From Solirubrobacteraceae bacterium (GTDB lineage Bacteria > Actinomycetota > Thermoleophilia > Solirubrobacterales > Solirubrobacteraceae): a stretch of DNA of 64,000 nt. Location: assembly GCA_031177685.1 (NCBI GenBank), contig JAPSGI010000007.1, forward strand, positions 62,001 to 126,000, written 5' to 3'. Made by a program: the position numbers and the translations under genes. Below the pieces are notes generated by a model. It was not told the DNA's origin. It did not search any database and worked only from the letters and a program-made list of their open reading frames with translations. Positions 1 to 8,460 of this stretch are shown here, piece after piece (the stretch's first letter is position 1; the number at the start of each line of letters is the position of its first letter).

Positions 1-987
1 CAGCGCCTGGTCCGCGGGGTCCGACGACGGCGGCCGCGTCTTCTCGCCCAGCAGCCCGGCCTGGACGAGCTCGCGCCCGCGGCGGGCGCGCTCCTCGTGC
101 GGGATGTCGATGGGGATCGGCGGCGGGCCGGGCAGCTCGTCGAGCGGCAGGCCGGCGCTGCGCAGCTTGGTCTCCAGCGACATCGAGCCCTCCGCGCCCA
201 GCTCGTCCAGCGTCATGCCGAAGCACGTCACGTACGTCTCGTCCCAGTTCGGCGGGATGAGGACCGACGCCGTCCACGGGATCACCTCGCGCAGCAGGCC
301 CGCCACGGCATGGCGGCAGCGCGGGTCCTCCTCCGCGAGGTCGTGCAGCAGCTTGACCCCGAACGCGATGTGGCGCTGCTCGTCGCGCGCCACGTTCGCC
401 ATCCCCTCGCGGAAGCCGGGGAGCAGGTCGCGCTGCTGCAGGTAGGAGGTGATGAAGTGCTGGCCCGGCTGCGCGAGCGAGGCCTCGATGATCACGTGGT
501 AGAGCGTGATCGCGGCGGCCAGCTTGGGGCGCGAGCGGTCCTTGCGCAGCTCGTCGGCCATCGTGTCGAGCCGGTCGAAGACCTTGCGAAAGCCCCACGT
601 CAGCTGCGGCTTGATCTCCTGCAGCCCGCCGCGCATCGTCCCGTCGCCCACCCCGGCCACCTCGTGCATGAAGCGCTTGAAGAAGACGGCGTGGCGGGCC
701 TCGTCGACCTGCTGGGTGGTCAGGAAGTACTTCTGCTCCTCCAGCGGCGCGGCGTCGATGTAGGGGGACAGGTTGTCCGCGACGGCGTCCTCGCCCCAGA
801 AGAAGAGGTTGTAGTTCCACAGCGCGGCACGGCGCTCGTGGTCGGTCAGCTCCTCGCGCCACTGACGGGCGTCCTCGCCGAAGTCGATGGCCGTCGCGCT
901 CCAGTTGCCCTGCTCCCAGCGGGCGTAGAGGTCGTCATAGGAGATGGCCGCGGCGGCGGGCGCGGTGCGGGTCTCGGGGGTGCTCAT
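1..987 (-). CDS. R2-like diiron oxidase (R2lox / ribonucleotide reductase beta-type), C-terminus cut off
   Basis: Starts with ATG at 987 and stays open to the window edge, so at least 329 residues are present and the C-terminus lies outside. It is a ferritin-like diiron protein. Visible metal-ligand pattern: Glu66, an E-A-R-H motif (Glu96, His99), a Glu in an IIEAS stretch near 160, and an E-Q-R-H motif near 200. The first ligand is Glu, as in R2-like ligand-binding oxidases, rather than the Asp common in R2. N-terminal wording (DxxDLYxRWE, then IDFxEDxxxW) also matches R2lox. Its substrate cannot be told from sequence. Upstream lies another minus-strand gene 32 bp away. Confidence 0.75.
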   Translation of the reverse strand, partial: MSTPETRTAPAAAAISYDDLYARWEQGNWSATAIDFGEDARQWREELTDHERRAALWNYNLFFWGEDAVADNLSPYIDAAPLEEQKYFLTTQQVDEARHAVFFKRFMHEVAGVGDGTMRGGLQEIKPQLTWGFRKVFDRLDTMADELRKDRSRPKLAAAITLYHVIIEASLAQPGQHFITSYLQQRDLLPGFREGMANVARDEQRHIAFGVKLLHDLAEEDPRCRHAVAGLLREVIPWTASVLIPPNWDETYVTCFGMTLDELGAEGSMSLETKLRSAGLPLDELPGPPPIPIDIPHEERARRGRELVQAGLLGEKTRPPSSDPADQAL

Positions 988-1019
988 GACCGGAGGCTAG
1001 CGCCGGATTTGAACGAAAG

Positions 1020-2708
1020 TCAAAGAGCTTTTCGCGCATGCGTGACGAAGCGCTCGAGCGCCTCCGCGCCCGCCGGCGGGTCGAGCCGCAGGACCGGCGT
1101 CTCGGGGTGCGCGTCGAGCCACGTGGCGACGATGCGCAGCTCGTGCACGGCGTCCGGCGGCACGCAGGCCGGACCGGCGGACGGCCTCGCACCCAGCGCC
1201 AGCGCGGTGCGGCGCTCCAGCTCCTCGCCGTCCGGGAGCTCGCCCCAGTCCGCGACGCGCCCGCCGACCACCCAGAAGGCGTCGAAGCGCCGCGCCGCGG
1301 GGTGTCGCGCGAGGACCAGCCGCGGCAGCGCGTGGGTCGCGCGCAGGTCGCCGCCGAGCCGGTCCAGCAGCGCGGCCAGGCGATCGCGGCGCCGCCGCAG
1401 CGTCGCGGCGCGCTCGTAGTGGCGCTTGGCGGACTCCTCGCGCATGCGCGAGTCCACCAGCGCGAGCAGCGCCTCGCGGCCGTCCTGCGCGCCGGTGAAG
1501 GCGGACAGCGCCGCGTCCAGCCGGCGGCGGTAGGCGTTGGGGTCGAGATCGCCGAGGCACGGGGACAGGCAGCGCCCCATCTGCCCGTACGCCGAGGGGT
1601 GGTCGCGGCGCGGCAGGCGCCGGCCGCAGTGGCGCAGCGCGAACAGCGACGTCAGGTGGTCGGCCAGCTCGCGCGCGACGTGCTGCCCGCGCAGCGGTCC
1701 CACGTTGACGGCCCGCCCCGGCGCCGGCTGCGACGCGACCTCGAGGATCGGATAGGCGATGTCCAGCCGCGCCCGCAGGTAGACGTAGGCGTCCGAGCGC
1801 TTGAGCGCCACGTTGCCCGGCGGGCGCAGCTCCTTGATCAGGCGGTTCTCGAGCACCAGCGCCCCCAGCTCGGACGCCGTCTCGCGATGGTCGACCAGCG
1901 CGGCGTGCGCCGTCCACCCCGCCGCCTCCGCGCCGGGCGCGAAGTGCGAGCGCGCCCGCGTGCGCAGCCGCTTGGACTTGCCGACGTACAGCACACGACC
2001 CGACCCGTCGCGGAACAGGTAGACGCCGGGACCGTCGGGCAGCGTCGCGAAGTCCAGCGGCGCCGCCGGCGTGGGCGCCCCTCCACCCCGCAGCCGCCCC
2101 GGGGGGCGGCGCCCCGCGCGCCGGCGGCGGCGCGGCGCCAGCAGCTCGACCGCCTCGCCGACCGTCGGCGCGTTGGCGCACAGCTTGGGGAACAGCGCGC
2201 AGAACACGCGCGCGCACGTCTCGGCGTCCACCAGTGCGCGGTGGGCGCCGTCGCGCTCGATTCCCAGCGCCGCCGCCAGCGGGCCGAGCGCGCGGCGGCG
2301 GACCAGCGGAGCGAAGCGCCGGGCCATGGCCACCGTGCACAGCACCGGCGGGTCAGGCCAGGGCAGGCCGGCGCGCGCGAACGCCCCGGCCAGCACGCCG
2401 CGGTCGAAGCGCGCGCTGTGCGCGACCAGGACGCGCCCGCGCAGCCGCGCCGCCAGCTCCGGCAGTACGTCCGCCGGCTCGGGCGCCGCGTGCAGCATCG
2501 CGTCGGAGATCCCGGTCAGCCGCTGGATGCCCGCCGACAGCGGCGCCCGTGCGGCGACCAGCGAGCCCCAGCGCTCGTGCAGCTCGCCGCCGCCGACCAG
2601 CACGGCGCCCACCTCGGTCAGCTCGCAGTCCTCGCCGGCGCAGCCGTTCGTCTCCACGTCCACGGCCAGGAACTCCGACGTGTGCAACGGCGCTTGCAGC
2701 AACTGCAT
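1020..2708 (-). CDS. DEDD exonuclease fused to a GIY-YIG (UvrC-like) nuclease domain
   Basis: 562 residues. The N-terminal third is a DnaQ-type 3'-5' exonuclease: ExoI motif D-V-E-T-N-G at about residues 17-22, then an H-S-A-R-F-D stretch typical of ExoII/III. From about residue 226 a GIY-YIG domain follows, with GVYLF and VLYVGKSKRLRTRARSHF, as in UvrC and Cho. The C-terminal half continues in a UvrC-like manner without a visible UvrC C-terminal RNase H-like or HhH part. Such fusions are known in Actinobacteria and are presumed DNA-repair nucleases; the substrate is unproven. ATG at 2708 is chosen because it sits just before the exonuclease core. Confidence 0.85.
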   Translation of the reverse strand: MQLLQAPLHTSEFLAVDVETNGCAGEDCELTEVGAVLVGGGELHERWGSLVAARAPLSAGIQRLTGISDAMLHAAPEPADVLPELAARLRGRVLVAHSARFDRGVLAGAFARAGLPWPDPPVLCTVAMARRFAPLVRRRALGPLAAALGIERDGAHRALVDAETCARVFCALFPKLCANAPTVGEAVELLAPRRRRRAGRRPPGRLRGGGAPTPAAPLDFATLPDGPGVYLFRDGSGRVLYVGKSKRLRTRARSHFAPGAEAAGWTAHAALVDHRETASELGALVLENRLIKELRPPGNVALKRSDAYVYLRARLDIAYPILEVASQPAPGRAVNVGPLRGQHVARELADHLTSLFALRHCGRRLPRRDHPSAYGQMGRCLSPCLGDLDPNAYRRRLDAALSAFTGAQDGREALLALVDSRMREESAKRHYERAATLRRRRDRLAALLDRLGGDLRATHALPRLVLARHPAARRFDAFWVVGGRVADWGELPDGEELERRTALALGARPSAGPACVPPDAVHELRIVATWLDAHPETPVLRLDPPAGAEALERFVTHARKAL

Positions 2709-2789
2709 CCCGATGGCCTATCGCCCGGCCCGGACGGCGTGCAGCGGCGCATGCAGACCCGTACTGCGGGGTACGCCTGGGGCGGGGAG

Positions 2790-2795
2790 TACCAT
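2790..2795 (+). promoter_or_regulatory. -10-like TACCAT before the 65-residue gene
   Basis: TACCAT lies 29 bp before the ATG at 2825, and a Shine-Dalgarno sequence (GAAGGGAG, 2812-2819) lies between them. This gene therefore looks leadered, unlike many others in the window. No clear -35 is visible. Confidence 0.35.
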
Positions 2796-2824
2796 CGCCC
2801 CATCAGCCAACGAAGGGAGCGCTC

Positions 2825-3022
2825 ATGACTACCGCCGCGCCGCGACAGGACTCATCGGCAACGGACGAGCGCACCCGCATGGCCTGGACGGTCTACCGCG
2901 ATTCGCTGCGCGATCTGCGCGGCGCGGAGTACGAGGCCGCCGAGCGCGAGGCCTGGGAAGCGCTTCAGCGCGAGCTGCGCGCCATCGCGTCGAGTTCGAC
3001 GCGTCACGCCACGGTCGGTTAG
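2825..3022 (+). CDS. Small hypothetical protein, 65 residues
   Basis: ATG at 2825 is preceded by a good ribosome binding site (GAAGGGAG, 5 bp spacing). The product is charged and mostly helical in composition (DLRGAEYEAAEREAW, QRELRAI). It has no signal peptide or membrane segment and no motif I recognise. Codon use has the strong third-position GC of its neighbours, which supports it as a real gene. It is transcribed towards the lipoprotein at 3075. Function unknown. Confidence 0.6.
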   Translation: MTTAAPRQDSSATDERTRMAWTVYRDSLRDLRGAEYEAAEREAWEALQRELRAIASSSTRHATVG

Positions 3023-3074
3023 GGTTCCGCCCGTTCGGGGGTGGTCGCGAGGGACCCTTCCCCCTGCGCCGGCG

Positions 3075-3515
3075 ATGGAGAAACAGCACAGCCCACGTCT
3101 GCTGACGGTCGCCGCGGTGGCCAGCCTCGCCCTCGCCGTGCCGGGCTGCGGCGAGGACGACGACTACAAGAACGAGCCGCGCCCGCCCGCGCCGATCAAC
3201 GTCACGGCCTACGTCTCGCCCAAGCGGGTGTCGGTCTCGCCGTCGACCTTCGGCGCCGGCCCGATCGTGCTGATCGTGACCAACCAGAGCAACGCCTCGC
3301 AGGAGGTCACCTTCACCAGCGAGAGCGCCGGCACGAGCGGGCGGGGGGACGTGACGCAGTCCACGCTGATCAACCCCGGCGACACCGGCCAGCTCAAGCT
3401 CGACGTCGAGCAGGGGTCCTACGTCGTGCGGACCGGCAACGAGACGGTCCGCCCGGCCACGGTCACGGTTGGCCCGCAGCGCAAGAGCGCCCAGAACGAG
3501 CTGCTGCAGCCCTAG
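3075..3515 (+). CDS. Predicted lipoprotein with a cupredoxin-like beta domain
   Basis: 146 residues. A short charged N-terminus, a hydrophobic stretch and a lipobox ending at Cys25 (VPGC) predict export and lipidation. The mature part is rich in beta-strand and Asn/Thr/Val. Stretches such as PIVLIVTNQSNASQEV and YVVRTGNETVRPA resemble the beta-sandwich of cupredoxin-like proteins, but I see no clear Cys-His-Met copper site. A CRP-like palindrome begins five bases after its stop. Function unknown beyond an envelope location. Confidence 0.6.
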   Translation: MEKQHSPRLLTVAAVASLALAVPGCGEDDDYKNEPRPPAPINVTAYVSPKRVSVSPSTFGAGPIVLIVTNQSNASQEVTFTSESAGTSGRGDVTQSTLINPGDTGQLKLDVEQGSYVVRTGNETVRPATVTVGPQRKSAQNELLQP

Positions 3516-3519
3516 CGCT

Positions 3520-3537
3520 GTGTGACGCGCTTCACAC
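3520..3537 (+). promoter_or_regulatory. CRP/FNR-family-like operator, GTGTGA-N6-TCACAC
   Basis: TGTGA-CGCGCT-TCACA at 3521-3536 matches the classical CRP consensus TGTGA-N6-TCACA in all ten core positions, and one flanking pair extends the symmetry. It lies 36 bp before the probable marR start at 3573, a position fitting control of the marR-MFS promoter. The regulator is not encoded in this window. Confidence 0.5.
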
Positions 3538-3562
3538 CGCGCGGCGACATCGGGTCTGAGAT

Positions 3563-3584
3563 ACTTGCGTGCATGCAAGCAAGT
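3563..3584 (+). promoter_or_regulatory. 22-bp palindrome over the marR start codon (probable MarR operator)
   Basis: ACTTGC-n-TGCATGCA-n-GCAAGT: 20 of 22 positions are self-complementary and the ATG at 3573 lies in its centre. A palindrome of this size at the regulator's own start is the normal position for a MarR autorepression site that also controls the downstream exporter. A -10-like GATACT (3560-3565) overlaps its left edge. Confidence 0.6.
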
Positions 3585-4031
3585 ACCACTCCGGCCGCGA
3601 CCTCGGCGGACGTCGCCCACGACCTGCTCTGCGTCGTGGGTCACTTCATGCGCGAGTCCACGCCACAGTTCTTCCGCACGCTGAGCGAGCTGGACCTCTC
3701 CCTCACCCAGGTCAAGATGCTCCACCAGCTGGAAGCGCCGGACAGCGACGTGCCGCTGACCGAGCTCGCGGAGCTGCTCTCGCTGTCGCTGCCCGCGGTG
3801 AGCCGCGCGATCGAGGCCCTCCAGCAGCGCGGCTACGTCGCGCGCCGCGAGGACGACCGCGACCGCCGCGTCAAGCGCGTGCGGATCACGCCGGCGGGCC
3901 GCCGCGTGCTCGAGCGGCTGACGCGAATCCGGCTGAAGATGCTCGAGCGCTTCACCTCGACGCTCTCCGAGGACGAGCGCGCCGACCTCGTGCGCGCGCT
4001 GGCCCCGCTCGTGGAGAAGACGCGCCGATGA
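3573..4031 (+). CDS. MarR-family transcriptional regulator
   Basis: 152 residues from ATG 3573; an earlier in-frame start at 3522 would run through both palindromes and is less likely. The winged helix-turn-helix is plain: a recognition region LTELAELLSLSLPAVSRAIE, then the wing with an acidic D-D-R-D-R-R-V-K segment, as usual for MarR. Dimerisation helices flank it. Its stop overlaps the ATG of the MFS exporter by four bases (ATGA), so the two are translationally coupled. It probably represses itself and the exporter, released by a small ligand that the exporter removes; the ligand is unknown. Confidence 0.9.
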   Translation: MQASTTPAATSADVAHDLLCVVGHFMRESTPQFFRTLSELDLSLTQVKMLHQLEAPDSDVPLTELAELLSLSLPAVSRAIEALQQRGYVARREDDRDRRVKRVRITPAGRRVLERLTRIRLKMLERFTSTLSEDERADLVRALAPLVEKTRR

Positions 4032-5608
4032 ACGACCGCCTGCGCCTGCACGACGGCAACCGGCGCTGGTGGACGCTCGCCGCCATGTGCTTCGCGCTGT
4101 TCATGATCATGCTCGACAACACGGTCGTGAACGTCGCGCTGCCCTCGATCCAGCGCGACCTCGGCGCGGACCTGGCGGCGCTGGAGTGGACGATCAACGC
4201 CTACACGCTGTCCTTCGCCGTGCTGCTGGTGACGGGCGGGCGCCTGGGCGACATCTTCGGACGGCGGCGGATGTTCCTGGCCGGCGTCGTGATCTTCGCG
4301 CTGTCCAGCGCGGGCATCGGCTTCTCCCCCACCGACACGGCGTTGGTGATCGGGCGCGCCGTGCAGGGCGTCGGCGCGGCGCTGATGATGCCGGCGACGC
4401 TGTCGATCATCACCAACGCCTTCCCGCCCCACGAGCGCGGCAAGGCGATCGGGACGTGGGCGGGCGTCTCCGCGCTCGCGCTCGCCATCGGCCCGGTGTT
4501 CGGCGGCTTTCTCACCGAGGAGGTCTCCTGGCGCGCGATCTTCTTCCTCAACCTCCCCGTCGCGGCCGGGGCCGTGGTGGTGACCCTGTTCGCGGCGCGC
4601 GAATCGCGCGACGAGACGGTGGCCCGGCGCGTCGACTTCGCCGGCATCGCGGCGCTGACGGCCGGCCTCACCGCGCTCGTGCTGGCGCTCGTCGAGGCGA
4701 ACCAGTGGGGTTGGGGCTCGCCCGGGATCCTCGGGCTGTTCGCGCTGGCCGTCGTCGCCCTGGTCGCGTTCGCGGTCATCGAGCTGCGCACGCGCGTGCC
4801 GATGGTCGACTTCCAGTTCTTCCGCTCGCGCTCGTTCTTCGGCGCGAACGTCGTCGCGTTCGTCGTGTCCTTCGCGATGCTCGCGATGTTCTTCTTCCTG
4901 GCCCTCTACATGCAGAACATCCTCGGCTACACGCCGCTGGAGGCCGGCGTGCGGTTTTTGCCCTCCACGCTGATGGTGATCGTGATCGGGCCCGTGGCCG
5001 GACGGCTGGCGGACCGGATCGGGCCGCGGCCGCCGATCGTGGTCGGCCTGCTCCTCGTCGCGGCGTCGATGTTCTGGCAGTCGCGCATCGAGGTCGACAC
5101 CGGCTTCGGCTACCTCATGCCCGCTTTCATAGCGATGGGGATCGGCATCGCGCTCGTGATGGCGCCGATGAGCACGGCCGCGATGAATGCGGTCGACCCG
5201 TCCAAGGCGGGCGTCGCCTCGGGCGTGCTGTCGATGAGCCGCATGGTCGGGGGTACGTTCGGCGTCGCGGCGCTCGGGGCGCTGGTGGCCGGCGTCGGCG
5301 GCGCCAAGCTCCACGAGCTGCTGCCCGCCGTGCCCGCGGCCCAGCGCGAGCGGCTCACCCACGAGCTCGGCGCAGGGGCCGGCGCGGAGGCGGTCGCGGG
5401 GTCGCCGGTGGCCGACGCCATGCGCGAGGCCTTCGTGCACGCACTGCAGTACGGGCTGCTGATCGGCGGCCTGATCGCCCTCGTGGGCGCCGCCGCCGCG
5501 GCCGCGCTGGTCGGCGACCGCGCGGAGGCGGCACCGAGCGACTTCGAGGCGGCCGCCGCCGCCACGCCGGCCGCCGAGACGGCGGCCGCGGTCGAGGCCA
5601 CCCCCTAG
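4028..5608 (+). CDS. DHA2-family (EmrB/QacA-type) MFS drug exporter
   Basis: 526 residues with about 14 hydrophobic segments, as in the 14-helix DHA2 group. Family marks: FMIMLDNTVVNVALPSI in helix 1, WTINAYTLSFAVLL in helix 2, then motif A G-R-L-G-D-I-F-G-R-R-R in the first cytoplasmic loop, and the helix-5 antiporter motif region GPVFGGFL. The C-terminal tail is Ala/Glu-rich and soluble. It would export cationic or lipophilic compounds against protons. The overlap with marR and the palindromes upstream say it is substrate-induced. Confidence 0.9.
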   Translation: MNDRLRLHDGNRRWWTLAAMCFALFMIMLDNTVVNVALPSIQRDLGADLAALEWTINAYTLSFAVLLVTGGRLGDIFGRRRMFLAGVVIFALSSAGIGFSPTDTALVIGRAVQGVGAALMMPATLSIITNAFPPHERGKAIGTWAGVSALALAIGPVFGGFLTEEVSWRAIFFLNLPVAAGAVVVTLFAARESRDETVARRVDFAGIAALTAGLTALVLALVEANQWGWGSPGILGLFALAVVALVAFAVIELRTRVPMVDFQFFRSRSFFGANVVAFVVSFAMLAMFFFLALYMQNILGYTPLEAGVRFLPSTLMVIVIGPVAGRLADRIGPRPPIVVGLLLVAASMFWQSRIEVDTGFGYLMPAFIAMGIGIALVMAPMSTAAMNAVDPSKAGVASGVLSMSRMVGGTFGVAALGALVAGVGGAKLHELLPAVPAAQRERLTHELGAGAGAEAVAGSPVADAMREAFVHALQYGLLIGGLIALVGAAAAAALVGDRAEAAPSDFEAAAAATPAAETAAAVEATP

Positions 5609-5666
5609 CGGGCGCGACGATAGGGTTCCGGGGCTTCCCCGAGACCAAGAGCGAGGTGCCAGCGAA

Positions 5667-6917
5667 GTGGCGGTCGACGTTTCCCGAGTCGCAGAGGTCG
5701 ATACCGAGCCGGGCGAGCTGCCCGCGACGATGGCCGCATGGGTCATCCGGCGCGAGCGCGAGGGCGAGCCCATGGACGCCTTCCAGCTCGAGGAGATGGA
5801 GGTCCCGCAGCCGGGCGCCTTCGAGGTCATCGTGCGCGTGATGGCGGCGGGCGTGAACTTCAACAACGTGTGGGCGGCGCGCGGCGTCCCCGTGTCGGTG
5901 TTCGACTCCCACCCCGACGAGGACCACCACATCGGCGGCTCGGACGCCTCGGGCGTCGTGTGGAAGGTCGGACCCGGCGTGACCCGCTGGAAGCCGGGCG
6001 ACGAGGTGGTCATCCACTGCAACCAGGCCTCCTACGAGGACCCCGAGGTCCACGGGCTCGACCCGCTGGCCGCGCCGTCGCAGAGGATCTGGGGCTACGA
6101 GACGACGTGGGGCTCCTTCGCCCAGTTCACCAAGGTCCAGGCCCAGCAGCTGCTGCCCCGCCCGCAGAACCTGACCTGGGAGGAGGCGGCGTCCTACGGG
6201 CTGACGTACTTCACCGCCTACCGCATGCTGATCGAGCAGTGCGACCTGCAGGCCGGCCACCGCGTGCTGATCTGGGGCGCGGCCGGCGGGCTGGGCGTGT
6301 TCGCCACGCAGCTGTGCGAGATCACCGGCGCCCAGTCGGTGGGCGTGGTGAACTCCGAGGAGAAGGGCGAGCTGGTCATGCAGCTCGGCGCCGAGGGCTA
6401 CATCAACCGCAACGAGTTCGCGGGCATGATGCGCAAGGGCGGCGAGACGCCCGAGGAGGAGAAGGCCCGCTTCAAGGAGTCGCGGCGCTTCTCCAAGGCG
6501 GTCAAGGAGATCCTGGGCGAGCCGCCCGACATCGTGTTCGAGCACGTCGGCCAGGCGACCTTCCCCACGTCCGTGCTGACCGTGCGGCCGTTCGGCAAGG
6601 TCGTCATCTGCGCCGGGACCACCGGCTACAACCTCGACTTCGACGTGCGCTACCTGTGGATGCGCCAGAAGCAGATCATCGGCTCGCACTTCGCCAACGC
6701 GTGGGAGTGCACGAAGGCCAACCAGCTCATCGAGCACGGGCTGATCCGTCCGGTGCTGTGGCGCACGATGGGCTTCGAGGGGGTCGCCGAGGCCCACCAG
6801 CTCATGCGCGAGAACAAGCACCTGGGCAAGATCGCGATCCTGGTCGGCGCGGAGAAGCCGGGCCTGGGCAAGACGGCCGAGGGCCCCGGCGCCATCTACG
6901 CCGAGGTCGGCGTCTGA
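5667..6917 (+). CDS. ccr: Crotonyl-CoA carboxylase/reductase
   Basis: 416 residues, start GTG 5667 with GAGGTG at 5653-5658 as ribosome binding site. A medium-chain dehydrogenase fold: GVNFNNVWAARG in the catalytic domain, the NADPH-binding WGAAGGLGVFATQL, and a GSHFANAWE segment containing the conserved active-site His of this family. Length and the wording near the N-terminus (PGAFEVIVRVMAAGVNFNN) separate Ccr from plain enoyl reductases. It carboxylates crotonyl-CoA to ethylmalonyl-CoA with NADPH and CO2. Ethylmalonyl-CoA mutase lies 8.6 kb downstream on the same strand. Two unknown genes follow in the same operon. Confidence 0.93.
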   Translation: MAVDVSRVAEVDTEPGELPATMAAWVIRREREGEPMDAFQLEEMEVPQPGAFEVIVRVMAAGVNFNNVWAARGVPVSVFDSHPDEDHHIGGSDASGVVWKVGPGVTRWKPGDEVVIHCNQASYEDPEVHGLDPLAAPSQRIWGYETTWGSFAQFTKVQAQQLLPRPQNLTWEEAASYGLTYFTAYRMLIEQCDLQAGHRVLIWGAAGGLGVFATQLCEITGAQSVGVVNSEEKGELVMQLGAEGYINRNEFAGMMRKGGETPEEEKARFKESRRFSKAVKEILGEPPDIVFEHVGQATFPTSVLTVRPFGKVVICAGTTGYNLDFDVRYLWMRQKQIIGSHFANAWECTKANQLIEHGLIRPVLWRTMGFEGVAEAHQLMRENKHLGKIAILVGAEKPGLGKTAEGPGAIYAEVGV

Positions 6918-6920
6918 GCC

Positions 6921-7244
6921 ATGGCGGCCGGCGGCGTCGTCTTCATCCCCTGGTACGCGACCGGCTTTCGCGCCGACGACCTGGCCGAGGAGCTGCGGAG
7001 CATCGGCGCGGTCGCCATGCGCTACGGGGCCAGCGAGTTCGCGGTGTACCGCTCGCGCGACGACCGCTACCGCTTCACCCAGATCGCCACCTTCCCGGAC
7101 AAGGCGGACTTCGAGCGCTACTGGTACGGCGAGGAGTTCAGCGCCTGGCGGGCGCGCAACTCCAGCCGCTACCAGGTCCCGGTGCTGTACGTGTGGCACG
7201 ACCGGATCGCGGCGGGCGCGCTCGAGCCGCAGCCGGCCGAGTGA
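6921..7244 (+). CDS. Hypothetical protein in the ccr operon, 107 residues
   Basis: Begins three bases after the ccr stop and ends overlapping the GTG of the next gene (GTGA), so it is part of the ccr operon. The product has no signal peptide or long hydrophobic segment. It contains aromatic-rich stretches (IPWYATGF, RYWYGEEF, VPVLYVWHD) and an alternating alpha/beta composition about the size of a dimeric alpha-beta barrel such as ABM or EthD domains. That resemblance is weak. A role near C4/C5 acyl-CoA metabolism can only be inferred from position. Confidence 0.65.
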   Translation: MAAGGVVFIPWYATGFRADDLAEELRSIGAVAMRYGASEFAVYRSRDDRYRFTQIATFPDKADFERYWYGEEFSAWRARNSSRYQVPVLYVWHDRIAAGALEPQPAE

Positions 7245-7837
7245 CCGGCCCGACGCCTGGGCTGCATCCCGCGCAGAACCGCGCGCTGCGCGAGCTGTAC
7301 GCGGCCGCGCGGCAGCTGGCCGAGCACTGGGAGGCGCTGGCCGTTCGCCTGGCCGCCGGCGAGGGCGTGGACGACCTGCGCGCCGGGGCCGAGGCCGCAC
7401 GGGCGTTGCTGATCGAGCTGACCGACGTCACCGCGAGCTACGGCCTGCACGGCTTCCCGGCCGCCCAAGGGGTCGGGGCACGGGTCGCCGGCCTGCGCAA
7501 CGCCGCCGTGGACCGCACGCTGGAGCGCAACCAGGCGCTGCGTATGGCGGTGCTCGACGTCCAGCACGTCGTGACGCTGTGCGGATACCTGGCGGGGCTC
7601 GGCGAGGCGCGCGGCGACGCGCCGATGGTGGAGTTCTGCGGGCGCTGGGAGCGCAAGCTCAAGCGCCTGGAGGGCCGGGTGCGCAAGGCCGCCGTCGCCT
7701 GCGCATCCGACCCGGACGCGGCCGTGGAGCCGCTGGACCACGGCGCGCTGGGCCGGGCCGGCCACCGCCTGGCCCACCTGGGCGGCTCGCTGGGCGAGTG
7801 GATCGACCGGCGCAGCGCGACGCGCGGGCGCTCGTAG
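7241..7837 (+). CDS. Hypothetical helical protein in the ccr operon, 198 residues
   Basis: GTG at 7241 overlaps the stop of the previous gene by four bases. The product is soluble and almost all helical by composition (ALRELYAAARQLAEHWEAL, ARALLIELTDVTASYGLH), with one Cys-Gly-Tyr and two further Cys. I recognise no family. Its 3' end abuts the S53 peptidase remnant, and the last codons may already belong to the rearranged junction. The strong GC3 pattern supports coding. Confidence 0.6.
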   Translation: MTGPTPGLHPAQNRALRELYAAARQLAEHWEALAVRLAAGEGVDDLRAGAEAARALLIELTDVTASYGLHGFPAAQGVGARVAGLRNAAVDRTLERNQALRMAVLDVQHVVTLCGYLAGLGEARGDAPMVEFCGRWERKLKRLEGRVRKAAVACASDPDAAVEPLDHGALGRAGHRLAHLGGSLGEWIDRRSATRGRS

Positions 7838-8460
7838 AAGCCTCCGGCGACGCCGGCGCCTACGACTGCCAGCACTCCAACCCCGACGACACGCGGATCT
7901 CCGTCGACTGGCCTTCGTCCAGCCCCAACGCGGTAGCGGTCGGCGGCACGCTGCTGTCCGTGCGCCGCGACTCCTCCTACCTGGCGGAGGCCGGCTGGGA
8001 GGACCCGCTGTCGGCGGGCGGTGGGGGCGGTGGCCTGAGCACGTTCTACGACCGCCCGCCGTGGCAGCGCGGCCCCGGCGTGGACAACCGCTTCAGCACG
8101 GGCCGCCGCCAGGTGCCCGACGTCGCCGCGGCGGCCGACGGCGACTCCGGGTGGTACGTGATCGCCGGCGGCAAGGAGGCGCAGATCGGCGGCACCAGCG
8201 CGGCGGCGCCCTTCTGGGCCGCCTCGATGCTCCTGGTCGGCCAGCACGCGCGCCGGAGGGGCGCGGGGCGCGTCGGCTACGCGAACCCGCTGCTGTACCG
8301 GATCGCGGGGCGGCGCGACTCGCCGTTCCACGACGTGACGCAAGGCGGCAACCGCGGCTACCGCGCCACGCCGGGCTGGGACTACGCCACGGGCTGGGGG
8401 TCGCCGGACGTGGCCGCGCTCGCCGATGCCGTGGTGCGCGAGCTGCGCCGCGCGCGCTAG
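7834..8460 (+). pseudogene. 5'-truncated S53 (sedolisin/kumamolisin) peptidase remnant
   Basis: The frame encodes only the C-terminal part of an S53 serine-carboxyl peptidase: an A-S-G-D-A-G-A oxyanion-side motif at the very beginning, the catalytic GGTSAAAPFWA (Ser codon 8197-8199), and the calcium-site region ending GWDYATGWGSPD. The propeptide and the catalytic Glu/Asp part are missing; sequence before 7834 does not resemble the family. A GTG at 7798 in frame could start a short product, but it would lack the Glu-Asp pair and signal peptide. It therefore looks like a decayed or truncated gene, joined to the end of the preceding gene. Confidence 0.7.

Noticed and set aside
3833-6022. Long minus-strand frame opposite the MFS exporter and ccr
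   Set aside because: It spans two genes with clear homology on the other strand and has no recognisable domain.
7579-8460. Full-length gene for the S53 peptidase
   Set aside because: The part before 7834 overlaps another gene in a different frame and does not resemble a sedolisin; the Glu/Asp half is missing.
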